64,000 nt of DNA from Halictus rubicundus. Its lineage: Eukaryota > Arthropoda > Insecta > Hymenoptera > Halictidae. Both the position numbers and the translations under genes were made by a program. A model generated the notes under the pieces. The model was not told the origin of the DNA, did not search any database, and saw nothing but the letters and a program-made list of their open reading frames with translations. The stretch spans positions 8,003,116 through 8,067,115 of the forward strand of contig NC_135164.1 of the NCBI RefSeq assembly GCF_050948215.1. The letters run 5' to 3'. Positions 45,886 through 55,909 of the stretch are shown here, one piece after another. Within the stretch, counting starts at the first letter, position 1. Each line of letters opens with the position of its first letter.

Positions 45886-46148
45886 CACGAAGGAGACTGA
45901 CGTCACCCGTGTTCGAAATGTTTCCAGCACACCTGAATTTCGTTTTTACCAAACGTTTCTCCACCAGGTTCAACATTTATTTAATGCAATATCCTGGAGA
46001 AAACTAATTTCTATTAAGACTGAAGAACGTAGACTGGTCGAAGAAATAATCCCGATAATAAATTTGACCTTTTGAACTATGATTTCATTTATTACGCTAC
46101 TTCAATTCCGTTGGATTTTCTGAAGGTGGTAATTTGCCGGGGAACGTG
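45886..46148. mobile_element. Candidate TTAA-flanked MITE, 263 bp
   Basis: TTAA lies on both sides (45882-45885, 46149-46152). The left end CACGAAGGAGACTG and right end CGGGGAACGTG form only a weak inverted repeat beyond CACG. The outermost CAC...GTG plus perfect TTAA is the same layout as the CACTTTGAnnGCC family, but interior similarity is low. TTAA is common in AT-rich DNA, so this call is less secure than the others. Confidence 0.45.
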
Positions 46149-46152
46149 TTAA

Positions 46153-48486
46153 AATCGCGCGAGTAAAACGCTGGGAATTGTAACCTGTAAATTCAACGAT
46201 TAGAGACAACATCTCAGTTCCAGCAGCAGACATTCTATTATTTGCGAAATCTCAGCACGGTCCGGACGGGATATAAACTGAATCGGCGAGTCGGTTATTA
46301 ACACCTTGCCTGATTTTATTGCCTCGAAGTATTCCCCGCAATTATGTCGTTACACGTTTTCTGATAGCGATCGGACAATCGATCTTGCAGCCGAGATTGC
46401 AACAGGGACGACGTTATCTGCGATTTCCATTATTTCAATCGAACCGTGAGTTCCGTTAACTGCTTGGCAACGCGCGATTTCGCGCGAGCCTACCTTTCGG
46501 TCCGTTTACGGTTCCCTCGTTGTCAAACTCTTCGACCGAGATTCTATTAGAACAAATCGTTTGATTTCGCAAAATTGAACCAATGGCGAACGTGCTATCA
46601 TTTAACGCGTCCAAGGGAGAACGTCGAAGCGAGCAGGTGACAGCGGCAGTGGAAAAGCCAGATTTTTTAAAAAATTCATATGCGAGCTAAGTTCAGATCG
46701 ATAAGCAGCATAGTGATAGTTGTTTGACTGGGTTTTTTGTTTTTGCGAGATGCAATGGTTCGAAATATGGATTAGGGTTGTGAGCAAGGTGAGAAATTTT
46801 AATTGTGCAAAGTGGTGCCGGAAAACAGGTGATTATTAGTTATTCGCCATTTATGTTGCCAAGATAAGATCGTGCATGTTATAATACGTCGCAATATGTT
46901 CATTCTGTGGCGTTTTCTTAAAACCCAAAGAAGCCATTTTATGAAACACTTTAATTCTTTAATTCCTTAAATCTTTAATAAAATCTATTTATACAGTTAT
47001 CTTTCTAGCCAACCTAATATCAGTTTGTATACTCGATTATTCTCTACCTAGTCATTGTTTATAACGAACGAATATTATAAAATAATGAAAGATATCGGTA
47101 AACGATAAGAAAACGAACGTTCAATAAATAGTCGTGCAACGAAATCGATGGGGAAACAGATGGCAGGTCGGATAGCAAAATGGCCGATCCGCCGACTTTA
47201 TTAAATTTACGCATCAGCCAGTTTAATAATGACGCGCGCCACCTAATTTCTTAGGCTTCTGCCTAACGAGTCCCCGATAATTACGTTGTAATAATGATTA
47301 ACGACTGGCATTCGGTCCCCGTGTACCTCATTAATTCTTGATCACCTACGGAACTTCGGAGCTCACTAGTCATTACTAGTAGACACAGTAGTGGACGTAG
47401 CTAACGCGGAATCCGTCGAAGTGATTAATGTCCACGGCTATGAGCCAGATATATTTCTGCCCGATATCCTGATTAACTTTAAACGGAATCTCGTTCGCTC
47501 GTAAAACTGCGGGACGAACACGGAAAACGATCGTCTTCTTTTTCTTCAATTATATTCGCAACCCTTTTGATATAATCATTACTGGCGCTCCTCTTGTTGG
47601 TCGCCGATAAATTGTCATTAATCTTGCGTGATAATTACTGGATGTTATAGAAATGGAGTTAATGAGAATTTTATCAGACACGGAACGACGAGGTTCATGT
47701 GTACACAGGTAATCTTATTGATCGAGACGGTGTGCATCGCGTGAGTCGATAACGTTTTATACAGTGCAATTTCGATTTCAAGGACATTCCGCTATCACAG
47801 TCGAATGCGTTATTGTTTAATTACACAATATTGATTTTTAATGAGCATTTTATGTTTCGTCGCAACATATGATTATGAAAGAGTATAGCCAGATTTTTGG
47901 TCACACCTTTCGATGGGGCTCTCAAGGAAACGTCATTGTGACAATTTTCAAGTCGGTACCCCCATCACAAGGGTAGTTATAGGGTGAGCACGGTTTAATG
48001 AATTATGAATTATTTCTTCTGTTCGGCTGAACAAAACATTACAAAAAAATTCATGAACATTCTACCTAATAGCACACATGACGGTGAATTATTTCAGAAT
48101 TTTTGGTTGCAAAATCGATTTTTAAAAAAACCGGAATCATAAAATTGCCGATTTTATACTGATGTTCAACGTTACGTTACTTTAAAGTTACTTTACGTTT
48201 ACCAAGCTGTATCACGTTTATATTATTATGTTAGTTGTCTCTCATCGTGATCATTAATGTGTATTTTCTCAGATTTTTCGAATTATGCGAACATATTAAA
48301 AAAAATTGTCTAATAAAATTATGACTGACGAAAACCGGAAACAATCTCTTCAGGTACCCACCTGATATTTGTGAATGACACAACTATACATAACGATGTA
48401 TCGACAAACAGGAGTATCTAGCGATGACACGTCTGTGAATCATGCTCAGTTGAATGTGTTAAAATCGCAAGCAAAACAGTTCGGAC
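46153..48486. other. No gene seen
   Basis: Unique, AT-rich DNA with CpG-containing stretches near 46260-46560 and 47150-47530. No frame has a domain. A GTGTTAAAATCGC boundary recurs at about 46146 and 48456, just right of possible TTAA-type ends. Confidence 0.45.
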
Positions 48487-49652
48487 CAGTGTTTCTCAAC
48501 CATTTTATTTGTAATGGTACCCAACATGTTTCTAATATAAAATGACGGGAATGTGAATGAATGTTTGAAAATGTTCGTCGCTCCTACACTACAAATTTGT
48601 TTTTTAATTTCAAGAAATACAACATGCGGTTGTTTCAGATGGAAAGAGAAAGTTGAGAACTAGTTAGTTGCTGGGTAGGTACCCCGATCATGAAACCGTG
48701 TGAAATTTTTCCAAGGCATGCACACCGTCAATTTTTGGCCTACTTCTAACGCTTATATTTCCAAATATCCGCATAATCTCGTCAGCTGATGACCAGCGCG
48801 CGCTAGATTGGACCTTCCTCTTTCGAACGAGCCCTTACCCAGCGAAAAATATTCTCGTATAAGGACGAAAAGTTGTAAAACCATTTTTCACCTATTTTTG
48901 TCGGTAACGTGGTCACTCTACCTTATCGCGAATCTACGGAGTCTGGGCTCAATTTTTGGCCTACTTCCAACGCTTATATTTCCAAATATCTGCATAATCT
49001 CGTCAGCTGATGACCAGCGCGCGCTAGATTGGACCTTCCTCTTTCGAACGAGCCCTTACCCAGCGAAAAATATTCTCGTATAAGGACGAAAAGTTGTAAA
49101 ACCATTTTTCACCTATTTTTGTCGGTAACGTGGTCACTCTACCTTATCGCGAATCTACGGAGTCTGGGCTCAATTTTTGGCCTACTTCCAACGCTTATAT
49201 TTCCAAATATCTGCATAATCTCGTCAGCTGATGACCAGCGCGCGCTAGATTGGACCTTCCTCTTTCGAACGAGCCCTTACCCAGCCAAAAATATTCTCAT
49301 ATAAGGTCAAAAAGTAGAGGCACGTAAAACCCCATTTTTCGCCTATTGTTGTCGGTAACGTGGTCACTCTACCTTATCGCGAATCTACGGAGTCTGGGCT
49401 CATTTTTTGGCCTACTTCTAACGCTTATATTTCCAAATATCCGCATAATCTCGTCAGCTGATGACCAGCGCGCGCTAGATTGGACCTTCCTCTTTCGAAC
49501 GAGCCCTTACCCAGCGAAAAATATTCTCGTATAAGGACGAAAAGTTGTAAAACCATTTTTCACCTATTTTTGTCGGTAACGTGGTCACTCTACCTTATCG
49601 CGAATCTACGGAGTGAAAAATTGAACGCGGGCCACAGGTTGAGAAACTCTGG
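48487..49652. mobile_element. hAT-like non-autonomous element containing a tandem array
   Basis: The left end CCAGTGTTTCTCAACC and right end GGTTGAGAAACTCTGG are inverted repeats matching at 15 of 16 positions. CAGTG-TTCTCAACC-type ends are characteristic of hAT elements. The 1166-bp element has no transposase. Its centre (48729-49614) is a four-copy 221-bp array. An eight-base target duplication, expected for hAT, is not recognisable in the flanks (TTTCGGAC to the left, GTTTAAAT to the right), so the copy is either old or rearranged. Confidence 0.75.
48729..49614. repeat. Tandem array, four copies of a ~221-bp unit
   Basis: Units start CAATTTTTGGCCTACTTC at 48729, 48950, 49171 and (CATTTTTTGG) 49401. 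Spacings are 221, 221 and 230 bp; the longer third unit has a short insertion (AGAGGCACGTAAAACC). The copies are nearly identical. The unit length is not a multiple of three. The repeated 91-codon frames across it arise from unit identity, and each ends by running into the next unit in a new register, so they are not genes. Confidence 0.93.
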
Positions 49653-52600
49653 TTTAAATGACTGCGCTTCCAAGTAAACTTCGTTCATGCTCGGAAAGCG
49701 AACTACCTCATTAGTTCGCGCAAGGAAGTGTCAGGAAGGAAGGGTTCCCCGTTCGTAGAGACCAGTGGCGCGATCGATTAACCGCGAGTCTCCCTAATCG
49801 AAGTGAATTCTGGCGGCTGTTATCGATGGAAAATCGATCTGAGAGGCCGCAGACCGCGAACGCAAATGAGACCGAAAGCCGGGTAACAAACGGCAGTCCC
49901 TTATTTATACCAGGAAACCTTCCTTAAATCGTAACGGAACTATTCCGCGATCGTCGCCGACGCTCTCCCGCCGCACGACGAAATGATTTCGCGTTCGGGT
50001 AACCGGCTCTCGCTCTCCCCCATTAATCTAATCGATAAAATCACCGGTAATCGATAGCCGGCCGTGACGTGCACGGTCACGCTGGAATCGTGAGCTCCCA
50101 CATGCGCACACGTTTGTTAAACTAGCGCGGAACTGTATCATACGCGATGCAGACGCCGCGTATCAGAACGTTTGAATATGCATCGATCTTTTGCACGTCT
50201 CCGACAGGATATTCAGATAGCGTGATGATCCCGGAGAGGCGAAATCAGTTGCGTGGAACTTTGTCGGTCATGGCACACTTGAACTTGATGCGCACGGGGT
50301 GCGTTCGCGCTTATGATTACTCGTTTCCTCGTTAGTGGACTGCGGAGCTTTGTGAACGATGTGAGTAGATGGAATATAAAACAGTATCTGCATGGGTTGA
50401 TGTTTGGTATACTGAACTGTTATCACTGGATAATAGCGTTTCGCCGGATTTCATCACGTCTAGTAATAATATTTAACTTGACAATTCTGATTGGATGCAG
50501 GTGACTTTGTAATTCCAGATTTTCTACAAACAAGGAAAAAACCTATTATTAAAATTTTCTATGACACTCAATAACATTATACTCGATAGATTTAATTAAT
50601 TTATAATTATTCAAGAAAGTGGAATTTATATGTTTCGCAACAAGAACATATAAAAAATTCAAAGACACATATTTAAATAGACTGTGGACCTTTGTGCAAA
50701 ATAAAAATGGTCCAAAGTCTAAATTCAAGTTCTTACTAAAATAGTAAGAAGCAAAACGTTTCATTAAATGAAATGCATTTCCTCTTTCAATAATTTTAAC
50801 AAGTCGAAAATAACGTAACGTCATTCAATTTTTCAATGCCTTTGCGAAGGGCCGAATCGAAATAAGGATGCAACAGCCTTTGGCGAACGTGCACCGGCGT
50901 GCACGGCCAGAACGAAACGACTAAATTAGCCGACTACTGTTTCGAGATTTCCTCAATCATTTCATCAACCGTCATTATCAGCCTCTACAGTTAACGGTTC
51001 GTGGGCCAGTTCGATCCCACGCGATCCCATCGATTGGCCGGTCAAGAACGAAGGGGGCAAAATTACCTTGATGTGACGTAATTCTCGATACGGCTCGCCC
51101 ACATGCAGATTTCAACGCCTCTCGAACGTTTCGTTATTGCATCGATGAAAATGAATTATGATTTTTCTTAGTATCGACGGCATCAACTGTGATAAGTACG
51201 TGTCGCGATGGACGACGTTCTTTGTTCGGCTCTTGTCCGAGCTCGAACATTATTTCCTTACTTGCATTCGTTTCATAAAACTTAATTCAGTTCCACATTT
51301 ATGTCTCAGTTAATAATTTTAATATACAGGGAGTCCCAAAAATGTTGTACTTCACCTTGGGACCTTGGGATTCTTGAAGTCGTTTCAAGTCACTTTTCCC
51401 ATTGCAAAAATGTTCTCCGCGGATTTGTTCGTTATCAACGAGAAACAGGGACCAATCAGAGCGCGGCTACTGTTATAAACTGTTATAAACAATTTTGCGA
51501 CAAGTTTCGTTGACATATGTCAACTGATCTAGAGGTGTAGATTCACCACTAGGACGGATGACTATTACTTTTTATACAGCCTGTACAACTAATTAATATC
51601 CTTCAACACAAGACAAACACAGTTGCACAAGGATTGTTTTATCACTTCACGCAAAATAAGTCCGTTAAAGCCTCACTTAACTCCTGCATCGTGACTCAGC
51701 GTGAAACCTAGAATTATCCGAAAGAAAAGAACGGTAGACGTTTAAATTGATGACACAGCGCGAATGCGAGAAATAGAAACTGCAAAAGTGAACGTCTCAA
51801 TTTCTATGAAATGTTTTTTTCGAGGTGGGCAACATTTCCTTGTACGTCGCTATCACGAGATGCATTTACCGTAAGTATCCGTTGTTCGATCCTAGCTGAA
51901 ACCAATTTTCACGGAATGGCGAAGAAGCCAGCGGTATCGCTACTAGAAAAGATTACAAACTCTGGAAATTGGACAGTTATAATGACGAATGTTGATGAGC
52001 CCTAACACGAAAAAAGCAAACAGTTTTAAAGAACGCGGAACATGCAAGAGGAAGTGGAACGACAGAACGCACGAACGGTGTTTTCTATCATCGAAAATGA
52101 TTCAATCTTTGCATAGCAACCTTACAATCGCTTATTGAAACATTCTGATTTCATTCCCTTGAATTAGCTACATATTTGCACTATTCATGTTCCAAGCATT
52201 TCTGGCGAGCGTCATATTGAGTCATAATTTCCTTCTGAGTCATTATTTCATCAATTTCCTGATCGCTTGCCTTTACCACTGTCGTCTATGTAACGAGCAA
52301 CTTCTTGTTCATGTTCTGTTTTTTTTTTTTAAACATAACAGTGGTATATTAATTGCGCGGAAGACACAAATACGTTGAGATCCAAAAACAATTACAAGAA
52401 TACATAGTGGATAGGCAGTCGATTAAATACAAATTTGATTTTAACCTTTAACAATTTCAGTAAATTGAAAATAATATTATGGCATTTGTAGATGAACAAT
52501 AATGCCAGATATTTATTCGAACTATAAATCGAGTGCATATCTTGATTTGTATTGTCTATTTTTCGAATTGAGGTCAACTCTAATGTAAAAATAGTTTCAC

Positions 52601-54574
52601 ACGTAAGAAGTACCCGTTTGATTTTGTCATTATAACAGTTCTGCGAATTTTACACCGAACTGCTTTGCGCGCGCAGGCGCAAAGAGTAAATATTAAGATA
52701 GATCGTTTACACAGAACTGTTTATCCACCTACAAATTTAATGACCCACGAATTAAAACGTAAACAATTGTGTTTACACAAGCATTCCTACTATGAAAAGT
52801 TCAAATCATTGCAACCTCCGATAAAAAAGAACAACATTTTTAAAACGTTTTCAGCGATAATGTGATTATTAAGAAAATACGCACATTTAAGAATTGACTC
52901 CATATTAAATATAAATTACACCGTCGCTTTCTATACTTGATACAGCACTGGATATTTTGGTTTACACATGTGGTAACAAAAATATGTTTCTATTACAGAA
53001 ATAGACACATAAAATTACAATTTCTTTCATTTCAAATGGTAGCCAGGAGAGACATGGTCAATTTTCTATTTTCATAGCTTTTCAAAAATCGAAGTAGGAC
53101 ATTTTCATTCGCTGATTAGAGGATCGGTTGCAGCGAAACTAAACCAGAAACGTTATTAATTTTTGGTAATATAAATACGTTCTTATTCACAGTACAATGG
53201 AGTTCATTTTACGCAGTAATGACGAATCTTCTATTTATTATTTCCGAAAATAGATCTACAAACATATAAGTAGTACTACTTGTACGCATACTAATATACT
53301 ACTGCCACACATTTCTAACACTATGAGAGGTATACAGTTTGAATTTTTCTGGTCGATTCATTTACCTCGGTGAGATAATTGAAAATCAAATTTTTCCCAT
53401 TGCATTCAACAGCGTAATGAATTCGAGGGGCCTTGGCAAGGCTGAGAGCTATTGAGAGCTCCGCCACTCAAAGAAATCAATGAATGCAACAGGTTTAATG
53501 TGCCCGATCGATCGAGAGATTCAGCCGCGCGTCCGACACGAGAGAACGATCGAATCAAGTTCAAGGTAACTCTGGTAATGGAAATACAAGTCGTATTCCA
53601 TTCGGAGATGCTTGAAATGCCACGGGCAAGCGCAAGCTTCCTTAGAAGGTCGCCGATCCTTCTGCGGGAAATGACGGTACTGTTCCCCTCGGATTAGTCG
53701 TCGGAAAGATCAATTTACCGGAGATCCGCACGCCCCCGCAGTTGTCTCGCTGTTGCGTATCATTAAAACGTCCTGATCCCTTCGTTCCTCGCAACCGTGT
53801 TCCCCTCCATTGTCTTCGAATCTGTCTAAATAACCAAAACAGGAGACTTCCGGTTTCTTCAATGCGCCGAATGCGACGCACGGTTCTAAATTGGATCCTT
53901 CACCGGTTCCGTAAAGACCTGTTTCACAAAGACCTGTTCGACGCGCGATCCAGCGAACAGTTTGTCATCGCGACGCACAAATTCCTACTCGGATATTTGA
54001 TTTTTTCCGGCTCGGTTCGAGCCAGTTGACAGTCACGTACTTTCCAATCGAGTATAATCTCGCGTAGGTGGCGTACGATAAAGAAATTTGCTGCTCGCCG
54101 GCCGCGGACTCGACGATCATATCGGTAGAACCAACAGAGCGGCTGTGCGAGCACGGCACAACGAGGAAGCTATTTGACGCGATCGACAGGGCCGACGTGA
54201 TCGAGGCGCAGCTTCCGGTATTACATTGCGACTATCGGGAACGAGATATCGGAGGAGGCGCGTATCGATGGTATGCGCCGGGAGAAATACGAGACTGCAG
54301 AGGTGCTCGGTCTCGCGCAAACTGTACCAACGTTGACGACGAACGCGAGATCAACGCGATCTAGAATGTCGTTGGCAGGCCTCCGACAGGTAGTCGAACA
54401 CTATATTACACACTTTCGTTTCAACATTTTCGACCGAAGTTTCGTTCCGATCTTCTGTCTTTTTCCTTTTAAAATCGGTACTGCCCACAGTGATCGAGGA
54501 GGTCATTATTGCAACGGGGTTCCATCTATCACCGTCTCTGAAGGCAAGGTATGTATGTATGTAGGCTAGGTAGT
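49653..54574. other. No gene seen; contains unpaired element ends
   Basis: About 4.9 kb with no supported gene. CpG-rich stretches lie at 49720-50120 and 53440-54360. Copies of the GACTG motif lie near 50335 and 50680. At 51328 ACAGGGAGTCCCAAAAATG looks like the left end of a TA-type element with no right end found. Frames at 54068-54364, 53742-54029 and 54273-54569 start at non-ATG codons or overlap minus-strand frames and have no domain. Confidence 0.4.
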
Positions 54575-54915
54575 ACAGTATTCTCTCCGTAACTGTCGCA
54601 GAGGTCTCCACCGTAAATGTCACAATTTTATCCCCACCACTGGGAGGTAGGGGGTCCCCTACGCAAGGCGTCGAGTATCGTCCAGACTCACGCGAAGCAA
54701 AAGATTGCTACTTTTCATGCTATTCTAATTGAGATGATACCAAAGACGGTGTAATTACGATTATAATTACCCGATGTACTTTTACCGCGAACGTCAAGTC
54801 CGAAACTTGAATTATTTCCTGCACGAGTAATTAGGATCGTAAATCCGCGGTAGTGGGGATAATTCCGCGACGTTTATTATCCAATCCTTGGCGACATATA
54901 TAGAGAAATCACTGT
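54575..54915. mobile_element. ACAGTG-family MITE, 341 bp
   Basis: The left end is ACAGTATTCTCTCCGTAACT and the right end TATATAGAGAAATCACTGT. Just inside the right end lie GGGATAATTCCGCGACGT and TTGGCGACATATATAG, which nearly match 55762-55909 and the reverse of 18641-18823. It is longer than its relatives because of extra interior sequence (54650-54830). Non-coding. Confidence 0.65.
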
Positions 54916-54929
54916 ATTCATCTCTCAAG

Positions 54930-55110
54930 GGGAGGGGCACTCGCTCGCTCCGCCCATCCCCACCGTTGGAGCTCTAGTAGGCGAATGCTTAGGCTTTGAC
55001 GTCACACGCTACACAGTACGCGCAACCGCCTTAGCCAATAGGGCTGCTGGTGCCCCTTCCACTTCGACCAATCAGCCCCGCATTCCTCTCGCGAGACTTC
55101 TTGTGCGGTA
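54930..55110. promoter_or_regulatory. Candidate promoter: CRE plus two CCAAT boxes
   Basis: A perfect cyclic-AMP-response element TGACGTCA lies at 54997-55004. CCAAT boxes follow at 55035-55039 and 55068-55072, 33 bp apart (about three helical turns), as is common for NF-Y targets. A GC-rich CCGCCCATCCCC element lies upstream at about 54951. In many animals this grouping marks a housekeeping-type promoter. No downstream coding exon was recognised, and the cluster could also be part of a mobile element, so the role is inferred. Confidence 0.4.
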
Positions 55111-55761
55111 CGCACAGTACACTTGTCACAAAAATCCCAAGGTTTCTGTCCGAAAAGAACGAAGTGACTCTTCACTTAATCTTATTAGGTTCTGACCACC
55201 GTGGAAGCAGCATCCCTCCAGCATCGTTCCGCTTCTTATCTGTACTGTAGAAAACGAAAAATCCAACGACACGCTATTTACCACGGCAAGATATGTACGG
55301 TGCAGGGACAGGACGCGTCCCGGGTTCGCCTCCGTTAAAGGATCACCCATGGGAGTATGAGAGATCCTTGTGTACCTTCCATAGGCGCGTATCGCAATTT
55401 GATTCGAGAATTCGCGAAACGCGACGGCGTGGGTGCGTCGGCGTGTTCGCGTGTCCCACGTGCGTGTGCCCACATAGCCGAAGGAGTTAATGGACTTCTG
55501 ATAGGCTGGCTCTGGTTGGAACAGGGTACGGTGCCCACGTGAATCTTTCTTCAGTTTTCTGCTCGTCCTACAGAATATTCCAATGAAAATTTATCGCCGC
55601 GCAATGCGACACGACGCGACGCAACCCGAGAGGCGCGCGAGAACCCAACAATTTCGGGATTTCCGGGAATATTAGGGATTCCTCGTTCCGGTTCTCGAAT
55701 GTATCAGGATTCTTCACAATTTTGAGAATATTCAGGATTCCCGAGCATATCAGGGCTCTCA
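55111..55761. other. No coding exon recognised; E-box-rich
   Basis: Downstream of the promoter-like cluster. CACGTG E-boxes occur at about 55457 and 55537. Frames on both strands overlap (55293-55490 plus, 55126-55473 minus) and none has a domain. If the cluster at 54930 is a promoter, this could be 5' UTR or first intron. Confidence 0.3.
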
Positions 55762-55909
55762 AGTGAATTCTCGATATGTGCAAACAACACGTGTGTTATG
55801 TTTACACTCCTAGGCGTCGTTGGCCCCTCGTGGGGTATACCCCGCGGCGGGGATAATTCCGCGACGTTTATCATCCAGGCCTCGGCGACGTATATAGAGA
55901 AATCACTGT
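55762..55909. mobile_element. ACAGTG-family MITE, 148 bp
   Basis: The left end is AGTGAATTCTCGATATGTG and the right end TATATAGAGAAATCACTGT. The interior GGGATAATTCCGCGACGTTT plus ATCATCCAGGC matches the reverse complement of the left part of 18641-18823 and the right part of 54575-54915. Non-coding. Confidence 0.72.
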
